Source: Rheinheimera sediminis (GTDB taxonomy: Bacteria > Pseudomonadota > Gammaproteobacteria > Enterobacterales > Alteromonadaceae). Taken from it: a stretch of DNA of 64,000 nucleotides. Within the stretch, counting starts at the first letter, position 1, and each line of letters opens with the position of its first letter. Below the pieces are notes generated by a model that was given only the letters and a program-made list of their open reading frames with translations, was not told where the DNA came from and did not search any database. Shown piece by piece: positions 38,989 through 48,278 of the stretch. The stretch spans positions 1 through 64,000 of the forward strand of contig NZ_RZUF01000013.1 of NCBI RefSeq assembly GCF_004005375.1. The letters are read 5' to 3'. Both the position numbers and the translations under genes were made by a program.

Positions 38989-40506
38989 TTACTCGTTCAG
39001 ATCTAAGCTCAATTGCGCCTTATCAGCTGTGGAAGCTTTGCTGCGTTTTGATGAGCGTTTTCTGCTGGCATGACGCTGCACCACCTGACGTTTTTGTTCC
39101 CGCCACCATAGTGGATCTTGTTGCTGCTTGCATTCGGTCAGGCGCTGTTTGGCCAGTCGCATCGCCTGTTGCAGCTCAACCACAGGCATAGGGTAATCTC
39201 TGCCCAAAACACAAGCATACTGCTGCTGCAATGCCAGAGGCATTAACCAGGGCTGGTGCAGCCAGTTGTCTGGGACTAAACGCAATTCAGGGCACCAACG
39301 CCGGATAAAGTGGCCTTGCGGGTCTTTTTGCTGGCTTTGTAGCACAGGATTGTACATCCGGTTGGGGTTGATGCCTGTGGTACCGGCTTGCATCTGAATT
39401 TGTGGGTAGTGAATACCTGGTTCATAGTCGACAAAACACTGAGCCAGATGCAAAGCCACAGGTCGCCAGTCCAGCCACAAGTGATAACAGGCGAAGGCGA
39501 CTAACATAGCGCGGGCGCGAAAGTGCAGCCAGCCTGTCGCCAGTAAGCTGCGCATACAGGCATCAATCAGCGGATAACCGGTATGACCATGAGACCAGGC
39601 CCAAAACCAGTCGCTGTTAAAATCTTGCTTGCGCAAACGGGCATAACCCGGATGCAGGGCTTCTGTTTCTATCAGTGGGTCTGATTCTAGCTTCTGCATA
39701 AAATGACAATGCCAGCGCAGTCTGCTGTAAAAAGACGATAAGCCAAAACTTAAGGCGGGTTGTTGCTTGATGCTGCGCAGTGTTTGTTGCTGTAAGGCTC
39801 TTAAACTCAATTGGCCATAGGCCAGATATGGGCTCAAGCGTGAGCTGCTGTGCCGCGCTTTATCAGGCAAGGAAATATGACGGCTGTAGTCTTTGGCTCT
39901 GTGACTAAAAAAACTTTGCACTGTATCAGGCAAAGCAAAAGCAGTTTGCCCAGCACTACAAGGCGGTAAATCCAAGGCACGCTGCGGCAGGAATAGCTGC
40001 TGCGGTTGACGGCTGTGGCAGAGAAAAGGCAAAGCGTCAGGCCTGCGGTACAAGGTGCCTGATAAATACAAGTCGGCCTGCTCTGTCCACAAATCCCTAT
40101 TGGTTAAAGTCCGAAACACAGCGTGCTGGCGATACTGCCGCCACGGAATGGCTAAGTCTTTTAGTAACTGTTTGACGGCTAAGTCGCGCTGAAAGGTCCA
40201 TAAATTGCCGGTTTCTTCATGACTAAGCACTTGAGCTATTGGAAACTCCTGACATAACTGACGGATCACCTGAGTGGCAGGGCCTTTGATCACCAGCAGA
40301 GGTTGGCCTAAGGCTGTCAGTTGTTGATCCAGCAGCTGCAGGCTTTGCTCGACAAAAAGCCACTGCCTGACTGAGGTATCCGGTTGTTGCCAGTAGTCAG
40401 GTTCAATAATATACAAAGGCAAAACTGCACCCTGACGTGCTGCATCGGCCAGGGGACCGTGGTCATCAAGCCGCAAGTCGCGCTTAAACCAGACCAGACT
40501 GATCAT
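38989..40506 (-). CDS. Cryptochrome/deoxyribodipyrimidine photolyase family protein
   Basis: 505 residues. The N-terminal alpha/beta antenna domain begins MISLVWFKRDLRLDDHGPL, and the C-terminal FAD-binding domain contains FYSRLRWHCHFMQKLE, GYPLIDACMRSLLATGWLHFRARAM and NPNRMYNPVLQSQQKDPQG. The tail is basic (RKRSSKRSK). It either repairs cyclobutane dimers with blue light or senses light; sequence alone does not decide. The start overlaps the upstream DASH gene's stop by 4 bases. It is the third member of a three-paralogue operon. Confidence 0.9.
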   Translation of the reverse strand: MISLVWFKRDLRLDDHGPLADAARQGAVLPLYIIEPDYWQQPDTSVRQWLFVEQSLQLLDQQLTALGQPLLVIKGPATQVIRQLCQEFPIAQVLSHEETGNLWTFQRDLAVKQLLKDLAIPWRQYRQHAVFRTLTNRDLWTEQADLYLSGTLYRRPDALPFLCHSRQPQQLFLPQRALDLPPCSAGQTAFALPDTVQSFFSHRAKDYSRHISLPDKARHSSSRLSPYLAYGQLSLRALQQQTLRSIKQQPALSFGLSSFYSRLRWHCHFMQKLESDPLIETEALHPGYARLRKQDFNSDWFWAWSHGHTGYPLIDACMRSLLATGWLHFRARAMLVAFACYHLWLDWRPVALHLAQCFVDYEPGIHYPQIQMQAGTTGINPNRMYNPVLQSQQKDPQGHFIRRWCPELRLVPDNWLHQPWLMPLALQQQYACVLGRDYPMPVVELQQAMRLAKQRLTECKQQQDPLWWREQKRQVVQRHASRKRSSKRSKASTADKAQLSLDLNE

Positions 40507-41846
40507 GCTTTATGCTTCAACTGCTGAAGATAGGGCCGCCAAAAATCCTGCACTATGACTTTAGCTTCAGGCCAGTGCACTAAAGCGCCAGCTGCGGTTT
40601 TTTCCGGTAACCAACGCCGGACAAAATCACCGTCCGGATCATGAGTTAAGGCTTGTTTGATTTGGTTAAACTGCCGGGCACCGCTATTACCAACACCTGC
40701 AATATAAGCCCAGTTGCACCAGTTGCTGGCACAATCATAGTCCAGCAGATGCTGCTCAAAAAAAGCTGCCCCTAAACGCCAATCTTGCTGCAGCTCAAAA
40801 ATCAGATAGCTGGCGACGTTCTGTCGGCCCCGGTTCGACATCCAGCCTGTTTGCACTAACATCCGCATATTAGCGTCGACAAAAGGCAGGCCAGTTTGGC
40901 CTTTACACCAGAGTTCAAAGCGCCTGTCTGCATGCGGTGCTGAGAAATTCAGCGGCGGACGAAAGGCATTTTTGCTAAACCAGGCTCTGCCATGCTGGCG
41001 CATTTGCCAGCGAAAATACTCGCGCCACAACAGCTCAAAGCGGATCCAGTAGGTGGATTCATTGGCCAGCTGCTGCTGTTCAAAATCCAGCACTTGCTGC
41101 CAGGCATAGCAGGCCGATAAACAACCATTGGCCAGATAAAAACTCCATAAACTGCTATTCCACTGCCCATCCAGGGCGTCACGGCTTTGTTTGTAGTGCG
41201 TTACAGCGCGCTGTTGCCAGATAAATTGCTCCAGGCGCTCTAATGCCGCAGCTTCGTTTAGTAGTGCGGCATTTGGGTTATGGTGCTGGCTGATAAAATC
41301 CTTGCTGCTTTGATCCAGCGCCTGCTCAGGTTCGCCATAAAACTGTGAAGAAATGCCGTAAAATTTTGGCTGTTGCACCAGAAGCTTCGGTTCACGCTGA
41401 CGTCTGAAGGCTGAAAAGCTTTTTGGCAAGGTGGCCAGATCCGGTCTGAGCTGGTGTTGCAACAAGCTATTCAGATCGTGCAGCTTTAAGCTTAAACCAC
41501 AATTTTGTAGCTGCTGGTACTGCTCAGGCGCTGTGGGTTCTGCTGCTATTAAAGCATCAGCCTGATAGTGCTGCGCCAGCTGTTGCAGGCACAAGCTGGT
41601 GTCACCTATACGCAGATGCAACACCAGTTCTTGTTGTTGCCATTGCTGCTGCCAGTCGAGCAGCCGTCTGAGTTGGCTTTGCAGGCGCAGCGCACTGGCG
41701 CGTTTTATACCGTACTCTGAATTCAAGTATTCAGCCGGGTCTAGTATCAACACAGCAATTAACTGATCAAAGCCGGCTTGCTCTGCCAGCAGCAAATTAT
41801 CCTGCCAGCGTATCGCCTGATTCAGCAGTACCAAAGCGCGTTTCAT
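40503..41846 (-). CDS. DASH-family cryptochrome
   Basis: 447 residues with CRY-DASH hallmarks: THYKQSRDALDGQWNSSLWSF, LANGCLSACYAW, STYWIRFELLWREYFRW, FVDANMRMLVQTGWMSNRGRQNVASYL and DYDCASNWCNWAYIAGVGN. DASH proteins bind FAD and usually MTHF and repair cyclobutane dimers in single-stranded DNA. It is coupled by 4-base ATGA overlaps to the genes on both sides, which means three photolyase relatives are made from one message. Confidence 0.92.
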   Translation of the reverse strand: MKRALVLLNQAIRWQDNLLLAEQAGFDQLIAVLILDPAEYLNSEYGIKRASALRLQSQLRRLLDWQQQWQQQELVLHLRIGDTSLCLQQLAQHYQADALIAAEPTAPEQYQQLQNCGLSLKLHDLNSLLQHQLRPDLATLPKSFSAFRRQREPKLLVQQPKFYGISSQFYGEPEQALDQSSKDFISQHHNPNAALLNEAAALERLEQFIWQQRAVTHYKQSRDALDGQWNSSLWSFYLANGCLSACYAWQQVLDFEQQQLANESTYWIRFELLWREYFRWQMRQHGRAWFSKNAFRPPLNFSAPHADRRFELWCKGQTGLPFVDANMRMLVQTGWMSNRGRQNVASYLIFELQQDWRLGAAFFEQHLLDYDCASNWCNWAYIAGVGNSGARQFNQIKQALTHDPDGDFVRRWLPEKTAAGALVHWPEAKVIVQDFWRPYLQQLKHKA

Positions 41847-43366
41847 AGCTGCTCCAGATGGATCAGCAACTGCTCGGCTTTGGCCGTGATTTGTGCACGC
41901 TCTTGATCCGACTTTCGGTGCCAGTTCTGATAACTCAGCTGCATGCGGGCATTACCGGACAATAGAGCCTGATTACGTTCCAGGAAATTCCAATACAGAG
42001 CATTAAAAGGGCAGGCGGTTGGACTGGTTGTTTCAGCCACGTCATAAGCGCAACTTTTGCAGTAATTGCCCATGCGCTGAATGTATTTGCCGCTGGCCGC
42101 ATAAGGTTTAGATGCCAGTACGCCTTTGTCAGCGAATAGCGCCATACCCAGGGTATTAGGCAGTTCTACCCACTCATAGGCATCAGCGTACACCGCCAGA
42201 TACCAATTGCAGACCTCTTCGACCGATAAACCAGCCAGCAGAGCAAAGTTGCCAGTCACCATCAGGCGCTGTATGTGATGAGAGTAGGCATGTTCAATAG
42301 TGTGGCTGATGGCTTGTTGCATACAGCGCATTTTGGTGTCGCCTGTCCAGTAATAAGCAGGTATAGCTCTGTTGGCATTTAAAAAGTTGCGCTCTTTGTA
42401 TTCAGGCATCAGCAGCCAGTACAAGCCCCTGACAAACTCACGCCAGCCAATCAATTGGCGAATAAAACCTTCGGCCGCATTCAGCGGTACCTTGCCTTCT
42501 TTATAGGCTAACTCGACCTTTTGACAAACCCAGCGCACATCCAACAGGCCGCAGTTTAAATACATCGAACAGATACTGTGGAAAAGGTGAGGTTCGTTCA
42601 GTTGCATGGCGTCCTGGTAATCACCAAACAGTGGCAACTGATGCTCGACAAAATGCAAAAACGCCTGACGAGCCTGTTTGCCTGTCACGGCGTAGCTAAA
42701 AGTGTCGGCATTACCCATATTATTTGGAAATTGCTGTTTGACCAGAGTGATCACTTCAGCAGTGATCTCGTCAGGTTCGAACTTCAGTATTTCCGGCAGC
42801 TTCTGTTTGGCAGGCAGTGACTTTCTATTGCTGGCATCAAAGTTCCACTGGCCACCCACTGGCTGACCGTCCTGCATTAACAGGCCGGTGTACCGACGCA
42901 TTTCGCGATAGAAGTATTCCATTCTGTACTGCTTTCGATCCAAAGCCCAATGTTGAAACATCGACTTAGTGGCAATAAATCTATCGTCTTCCAGCTGCTG
43001 CACCGGGCGCTGAAACAAGGCCTGCCAGCTTAAAATCTCCTGCTCTAGCCTATATTCGCCGCATTCGGTCAGGCAAATCTGATCCAGCTGTGGATAACGG
43101 GCAAGTTCACTAGCCACAGCTTCAGTTAGGCTACTGATTTTTTGTTGATAGTCTATATAACTGACATTGATCCCCTGCTGTTGCAATACAGCGGCGAAAT
43201 GGCGCATAGCACTGAAGATCAGAATGATTTTTTGTTTGTGATGAGGGGTATAGTTGGCTTCACTGGCTACCTCAGCCATTAAAACTCTGTCCTGAGGTTG
43301 TACATCGCGTAATGCAGCAAGCGCAGGACTGAGTTGATCGCCTAATACCAGAATTAACTTCGCCAT
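41843..43366 (-). CDS. Iron-sulfur (6-4) photolyase / bacterial cryptochrome (PhrB/CryB type)
   Basis: 507 residues of the COG3046 type. The N-terminus LILVLGDQLSPALAAL and the C-terminal FAD domain match the FeS-BCP group. The 4Fe-4S cysteines are visible: one in EEVCNWYLAVYADAYEWVE and three in YCKSCAYDVAETTSPTACPFN. Members studied in Agrobacterium (PhrB) repair (6-4) photoproducts. It is the promoter-proximal gene of the three-photolyase operon, and the next start overlaps its stop by 4 bases. Confidence 0.92.
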   Translation of the reverse strand: MAKLILVLGDQLSPALAALRDVQPQDRVLMAEVASEANYTPHHKQKIILIFSAMRHFAAVLQQQGINVSYIDYQQKISSLTEAVASELARYPQLDQICLTECGEYRLEQEILSWQALFQRPVQQLEDDRFIATKSMFQHWALDRKQYRMEYFYREMRRYTGLLMQDGQPVGGQWNFDASNRKSLPAKQKLPEILKFEPDEITAEVITLVKQQFPNNMGNADTFSYAVTGKQARQAFLHFVEHQLPLFGDYQDAMQLNEPHLFHSICSMYLNCGLLDVRWVCQKVELAYKEGKVPLNAAEGFIRQLIGWREFVRGLYWLLMPEYKERNFLNANRAIPAYYWTGDTKMRCMQQAISHTIEHAYSHHIQRLMVTGNFALLAGLSVEEVCNWYLAVYADAYEWVELPNTLGMALFADKGVLASKPYAASGKYIQRMGNYCKSCAYDVAETTSPTACPFNALYWNFLERNQALLSGNARMQLSYQNWHRKSDQERAQITAKAEQLLIHLEQL

Positions 43367-43392
43367 TGAGTAATGCCATTTGTTTGCTTTTT

Positions 43393-43420
43393 GATACGCC
43401 AGTTACAGCGCTTCAGATCA
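43393..43420 (-). promoter_or_regulatory. Possible ECF (RpoE-ChrR type) promoter for photolyase operon
   Basis: On the minus strand TGATCT (43420-43415) is followed after 16 bases by CGTATC (43398-43393), 27 bases before the start codon. This resembles the TGATCC/CGTA layout of promoters read by the singlet-oxygen ECF sigma factor, which drives photolyase genes in several bacteria. The match is partial and could be chance. Confidence 0.3.
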
Positions 43421-43546
43421 ACAGTAGTTAGAAAAGGTGGATAAAGTTGAAATAACAAAAAACTGCGGCGAAAACCATGCTGAACTGCCTACAGACGGAC
43501 CTGCTGAGGTTACTATAAGTCATATTTTTCTAAGGAGCGGGCTGTA

Positions 43547-44101
43547 ATGACACTAAAAATTGCGAATGCAAAAACTATCCTGACAGGCTTGTTTGTAGCC
43601 AGCTGTTTCTGCGCTGGAAATCTGACCGCACAGGAACATCATCATCATGAAGAACATGGCAGCCATACTCATGGTGAAGCAACTTTAACTTTTGTGTTGG
43701 AAGGTAATGAGGCCGAGCTTGCTTTTGCCACGCCAACTGCGAACGTGGTGGGTTTTGAGCATCAGGCGAAAGATGAAGCAGAGCGACAACTGGTGCAAAA
43801 AATGATGGCTGACTTTGCTAAGACCACCTGGTTTAGTTTTGATCCGCAAGCCAATTGTGTGGTGACCGGAACTGATATCAGTTCGGATTTAACAGCAGAA
43901 CGCAGCAGCAAACCACAACATGCAGATCTCAACGCCAATTACACTTTGGTCTGTCAGAATCCAGCTCGTTTACAGACACTGACTTTGGATCTGGCGACCA
44001 TAGCAGCTGGTGTGGAAAAAGTGACTGTGCAGTGGATTGTTAACGGTGAACAAGGAGCTGCAGATTGGGTCAGGGGTAGTGCTGGACTTCAGTTAAAGTA
44101 A
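43547..44101 (+). CDS. ZrgA-like periplasmic zinc-binding protein (DUF2796)
   Basis: 184 residues with a signal peptide (about 1-28, ending GNLTAQ) followed by a His-rich run (EHHHHEEHGSHTHGEA) typical of zinc-capturing proteins. The DUF2796 body follows (ATLTFVLEGNEAELAF, FEHQAKDEAE). ZrgA of Vibrio cholerae belongs to a Zn-regulated ABC uptake system. AAGGAGCGGG precedes the ATG. The ABC ATPase and permease that would complete the system are at 48892-50852, separated by a receptor and a sulfotransferase-like gene. It is divergent from the photolyase operon. Confidence 0.85.
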   Translation: MTLKIANAKTILTGLFVASCFCAGNLTAQEHHHHEEHGSHTHGEATLTFVLEGNEAELAFATPTANVVGFEHQAKDEAERQLVQKMMADFAKTTWFSFDPQANCVVTGTDISSDLTAERSSKPQHADLNANYTLVCQNPARLQTLTLDLATIAAGVEKVTVQWIVNGEQGAADWVRGSAGLQLK

Positions 44102-44315
44102 ATGTGAAAGGCTGCAGAGGAGTTTTACCGCTGCCGCCTGATTTAGCTTGTTTTGTCCCTGACTTATCTCCGTTCAGTGCATTATTGCGCCAATTTTAAA
44201 AATTCATCCCGGATTCATATTTGCAAATACTATTTGTTTTGATAAGGTCATTTTGTATGCAGGAATACTGCGACAAATGATTAAAAAAAAAACAACCTAT
44301 CCAGGGAAATATAAA

Positions 44316-47291
44316 ATGACACTACCACAACAGAGAGTAAAAACTCGCTTAGCTATTGCTATGGGTTGTCTATTTGCCTCTTCGGCATTTGGCCTTCAGG
44401 CCCAGCAGGAAATCGTAGAACAAGAAAAAGTTGAAGAGGAGCAGGCTGCGGAACGAATTTCCGTTGTAGGCTCCCGTATTCGTACAGGCGGTTTTGATAA
44501 TGCTGCACCTGTTTCTGTGATCAATGCGCAAGCTGCATTAAGTCAGGGCTTAGGTAATTTAGGTGAATTGTTGCGCAGCTCCACTTTAGCCGCAGGTTCA
44601 AATCAGGTGACATCTGCCTCTTCAACAGCTTTTGTTGAATCTGGTGGTACTGGTGCAGAAACTCTGTCGCTGCGCGGTTTAGGTGCTAACCGAACTTTAG
44701 TTTTATTAAATGGCCGTCGCGCAGGTCCTGCAGGAACCCGTGGTGAAGTAGCTTCATTTGATATGAACGTTATTCCTCTTGAAGCTATTGATCGGGTTGA
44801 AATTTTAAAAGACGGTGCGTCGTCACTTTATGGTTCTGATGCAGTCGCTGGTGTTGTCAATATTATCACCAAAAAAGGCGACGACAGTTCTATTAACTTT
44901 AACACTTCTCAGCCTTTTGACAGCGGCGGCGAGACTATGAGCGGTAACGCCACTTTTGGTCGCAGCACAGAAAATGGCTCATTCCGTCTTTTAGCTGATT
45001 ACAAGCTGGACAAAGAGTTAGCCAAAGGCCAACGTGACTTTTACAACTGTGGTGAACGTTATGTGTTTGATCCAGCCACAGGGGAACGTGCGGATTTAAT
45101 AGACCCAAGGACAGGTTCATACCACTGCAGTGATTTACCTTGGGGCCATGTCTGGATTTATGATTATCAGGATGAAGGTGGAAACGTTCGCCCCGGTACT
45201 TTAGCTCAATACGATTATGATGGAAATCTTGGGGGCTATCTACCAGGATTTGCTGTAGATCCAAGTAATCCTGGTTTTATGGTCACGCCTCCAGGGTGGT
45301 TCCCGGTACGTTACGATAATGCGTCCGATGCGTTGGTGAATTCTGACCATCCATTTCAGGATTTAGAGTCTTTAATTCCGCGTAAAGAAACCATTACTTT
45401 ATACGGTCAGGGCGACTATTCGCTGACAGATGATATCACTGTGTATGGTGAAGCCTTGTTAAACCGTCGTGAAACTAATACCAAGGGTTACCGTCAGTTC
45501 TGGACCTACACTTACAACGAAACTTTCTTTGGTACCAACCCAACCTCAGTTGGCTGGAGTGGCGATCAGTGGTTAAGCCCAACTCCTATTACTGACCATT
45601 CAGGTTCAGATATTACTGTGGATTATCGCCGTTTTGTGGTTGGCGCCAATGGTACGCTGGGTGATTGGTTCTGGGATGTTGCCTATCAGGACAGCCATAG
45701 TGATGGTAAGTATACTAACGCTATTATTTTTGAAGACGCCGTTGCTATCTCTGAGTTCGCCACAGGTTCTTGTGTAGGTGAAACTACTGCAATACGAGGT
45801 GTGGCTTGTATTGATGTGCCTTGGCTGGATCCACAGTTCCTGGCTGGTAATATAGCCCAACAATATAAAGATTTTTTGTTTGGCTATGACACGGGTAAAA
45901 CCATCTATAAACAACAGTCACTGGAAGGTTTTATCACTGGCGACCTGATGGATTTACCTGCCGGGCCTTTGGGTTCTGCTTTTGGTTTTGCTTATCAGCG
46001 TGATTCTTTGAACGATACACCGGGTGAACATACTTTAGCCCGTAACGTTTGGGGTGCTTCTGCCGCCGGTATTACCAAAGGGAAGGATAACTCTAAAGCT
46101 GTGTTTGCCGAGTTCCAGATCCCGCTATTAAGCGACCTGACTATGGTGGAAGCTTTAGATTTAACTACTTCAGCTCGTTACACTGATGTTGACTCTTACG
46201 GTAACGATACTACGTATAAAGTAGGCTTGAACTGGACCATAGTAGATGGTTTCCGTTTCCGTGCTTCACAAGGTACGTCGTTCCGTTCACCAGCTTTGTA
46301 TGAGTTGTACTTAAATGATCAAACCAGCTTTGTTGGTCAAAGGACTGTAGATCCATGTATTCGTTGGGGCGCAGCTCTGGAAGAGGGCAGTATCACTCAA
46401 CGTTTAGCGGATAACTGTGCTGCGGACGGTATTCCTGCTAATTTTGCGGGTGGCGCGAGTTCGGCTACAGTGATTTCAGGTGGTGGTGCTGGAAATCTGA
46501 AAGCCGAAACCTCTGTTTCTAAAACCTATGGTTTTGTCTGGACTCCAGACTTTATCAATTTCAGCGCTTCTATTGATTACTTCGATATCGAAATTGACCA
46601 GGAAGTCACTGAGTTGTCGGCTGCGCAAATAGTTCGTCAATGTTATTTGTCTGAAAACTTTGCGACAGAGCCTTTATGTACGCAGTTTGATCGTGCCACG
46701 GTCGATCAGCGCATAGAGACTGTTCGTAGTGGTTTCTTAAACATTGCAACTCAGCGTAACCGCGGTATAGATATTGAAACGGCATACGATATAGATACTG
46801 AATACGGCACCTTCATAGCAGGCTATGAACATACCATTCAGTTAGAAGCCAGCCGTGTACTATTTGCTAATAGTGCACCAGAAGATTTTACCGGAAATAT
46901 CGGCAGTCCTAAGCATGTCGGCAACTTCAAGCTGGGTTGGAATAAAGGTGATTGGTCGGTAGATTACTCAGCGCGTTACGTGGGTGCCGGCGATAACTAC
47001 ACCACATACGGTGAAGGCGAATTCCGCAACACGACGACAATCCGCGGTAAAGAAGTTCGTCTGGTGTTGGATACGGATGCAGTGATTTATCATTCTCTGT
47101 CTGTAACTAATTCACTGAAAGACTATGGTTTAACTACGACTTTAGGTGTAGCTAACCTGCTGGATGAAGAACCTCCTCGTATCAGCTACATAGGTAACCG
47201 TGGCCTGCGTCGTGAAGGTAACTCTGCGTTCTACAGTCAATATGACTCACTGGGACGTCGTGTCTTCCTGAATTTGTCGTACAAGTTCTAA
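44316..47291 (+). CDS. TonB-dependent outer-membrane receptor
   Basis: 991 residues. A signal peptide (about 1-34, ending FGLQAQ) and a TonB-box-like ERISVVGSRI are followed by the plug domain (SLRGLGANRTLVLLNGRRAG; VEILKDGASSLYGSDAVAGVVNIIT). The beta-barrel ends in a terminal aromatic residue (FLNLSYKF). It belongs to the large Oar/CirA-like group common in Alteromonadales. The frame is open from 44253, but ATG 44316 has AGGGA 8 bases upstream and gives the proper signal peptide. The substrate cannot be read from sequence; placement in a zinc locus makes metal or metallophore import possible. Followed by a strong terminator. Confidence 0.93.
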   Translation: MTLPQQRVKTRLAIAMGCLFASSAFGLQAQQEIVEQEKVEEEQAAERISVVGSRIRTGGFDNAAPVSVINAQAALSQGLGNLGELLRSSTLAAGSNQVTSASSTAFVESGGTGAETLSLRGLGANRTLVLLNGRRAGPAGTRGEVASFDMNVIPLEAIDRVEILKDGASSLYGSDAVAGVVNIITKKGDDSSINFNTSQPFDSGGETMSGNATFGRSTENGSFRLLADYKLDKELAKGQRDFYNCGERYVFDPATGERADLIDPRTGSYHCSDLPWGHVWIYDYQDEGGNVRPGTLAQYDYDGNLGGYLPGFAVDPSNPGFMVTPPGWFPVRYDNASDALVNSDHPFQDLESLIPRKETITLYGQGDYSLTDDITVYGEALLNRRETNTKGYRQFWTYTYNETFFGTNPTSVGWSGDQWLSPTPITDHSGSDITVDYRRFVVGANGTLGDWFWDVAYQDSHSDGKYTNAIIFEDAVAISEFATGSCVGETTAIRGVACIDVPWLDPQFLAGNIAQQYKDFLFGYDTGKTIYKQQSLEGFITGDLMDLPAGPLGSAFGFAYQRDSLNDTPGEHTLARNVWGASAAGITKGKDNSKAVFAEFQIPLLSDLTMVEALDLTTSARYTDVDSYGNDTTYKVGLNWTIVDGFRFRASQGTSFRSPALYELYLNDQTSFVGQRTVDPCIRWGAALEEGSITQRLADNCAADGIPANFAGGASSATVISGGGAGNLKAETSVSKTYGFVWTPDFINFSASIDYFDIEIDQEVTELSAAQIVRQCYLSENFATEPLCTQFDRATVDQRIETVRSGFLNIATQRNRGIDIETAYDIDTEYGTFIAGYEHTIQLEASRVLFANSAPEDFTGNIGSPKHVGNFKLGWNKGDWSVDYSARYVGAGDNYTTYGEGEFRNTTTIRGKEVRLVLDTDAVIYHSLSVTNSLKDYGLTTTLGVANLLDEEPPRISYIGNRGLRREGNSAFYSQYDSLGRRVFLNLSYKF

Positions 47292-47309
47292 TTGGTCGTA
47301 CACTGAATA

Positions 47310-47340
47310 AAAATGCCGGCTTAGTCCGGCATTTTCTTTT
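47310..47340 (+). terminator. Receptor gene terminator
   Basis: AAAATGCCGG (47310-47319) and CCGGCATTTT (47326-47335) form a perfect 10-bp stem with a 6-base loop, followed by CTTTT. It lies 19 bases after the receptor stop. Confidence 0.9.
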
Positions 47341-47432
47341 ACTTTTAAATTGAACTGGGATAAGTTCAGTTTTGTCTGTTTTCCGCTTTGGGCGGGATAC
47401 TTTATTTCAGAACCATAATAAGAGAGCCTGCA

Positions 47433-48221
47433 ATGCCAAGGGTAATAGCTAAACCTGATACCTTAAATGAATTGAACTCAAACTTTGTGCAAACCCCATT
47501 GCAGCAACCTGTGTTCTTAAATTCAGTGCCAAAATGTGGCACTCATTTGATCCGCAATATTTTCCGTATGTTTGTGCCTGTGGCGCAGCAATACCATCAA
47601 ACTTTTATTCAAATCCCTATTCTGCGTCAGCATCTTGCAGCTTTTTCCCCACAGATGCCGATGTTGAGCTGGGGCCATTTATTGTTTTCTGACGACTCAG
47701 CTATTGCGTTACGTCATGTACCGCAGATAGTAGTAGTCAGAGACCCTTACGACTGGGTGTTAGCTCGTGCCCGTTTTTTCTTATCTGATACTTTTCAGGG
47801 CTCTTTGGAACATTTAAAAGGTGGCAAAGTCTCCATTGAAGAAATGCTAAATATGATGATTTTTGGTATTTACCAAAAAGCCCCAACCTTAAACGAAATT
47901 TTTACCCATAACGCTGTGGCCTGGTTAGGCACAGGTGTGAAGCTGGTGCGTTATGAAGAGATAGTGAAACACTTAAAAGCCATAGATAAACCTGAAGCCG
48001 AAGCATATTTCCGCGATTTGCTTAGCGTATTGAACCTACCTGCATGGCCGGAAGACTGGATGGAGCGAGTTCTGACTGGATCTGATCGGAAACAAAGCGG
48101 TACTCACAGAGAGAATTTAGTGGGCCTTGAGGCTGAACTACCGGATGAGTTGCCTCTGGTGCAAAAACAGCTGGTGGAATATGCTGCACCGGGTTTGCGC
48201 CATTTGTTAGGTTATTATTGA
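47433..48221 (+). CDS. Sulfotransferase-like protein
   Basis: 262 residues. VPKCGTHLIRNIF resembles the 5'-phosphosulfate loop of PAPS sulfotransferases, and VVVRDPYDWVLARARFF the 3'-phosphate motif with the Arg-Asp-Pro core. GTHRENLVG near the C-terminus fits the conserved late element. There is no signal peptide. ATG 47433 is preferred over the upstream in-frame start at 47388 because AGAGAG lies before it and the longer version adds nothing conserved. It stands between the receptor terminator and a bidirectional terminator, so it is transcribed alone. The acceptor is unknown. Confidence 0.75.
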   Translation: MPRVIAKPDTLNELNSNFVQTPLQQPVFLNSVPKCGTHLIRNIFRMFVPVAQQYHQTFIQIPILRQHLAAFSPQMPMLSWGHLLFSDDSAIALRHVPQIVVVRDPYDWVLARARFFLSDTFQGSLEHLKGGKVSIEEMLNMMIFGIYQKAPTLNEIFTHNAVAWLGTGVKLVRYEEIVKHLKAIDKPEAEAYFRDLLSVLNLPAWPEDWMERVLTGSDRKQSGTHRENLVGLEAELPDELPLVQKQLVEYAAPGLRHLLGYY

Positions 48222-48230
48222 ACTGTTATT

Positions 48231-48264
48231 CACTAAAAAACCGGCTAATGCCGGTTTTTTAGTG
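48231..48264. terminator. Bidirectional terminator
   Basis: A 15-bp perfect stem (48231-48245 with 48250-48264) has loop TAAT, with A6 on one arm and T6 on the other. It lies between the convergent sulfotransferase-like and DUF3299 genes and can end transcription from both sides. Confidence 0.92.
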
Positions 48265-48278
48265 ACCCTGAAAAGCTA

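Noticed and set aside
43500-43546. Zur box in front of the ZrgA-like gene
   Set aside because: GGTTACTATAAGTCA has some resemblance, but its halves are not palindromic at the right spacing.
47388-47432. Upstream start for the sulfotransferase-like protein
   Set aside because: The added 15 residues are unconserved in character, and the ATG at 47433 has the better ribosome-binding site.
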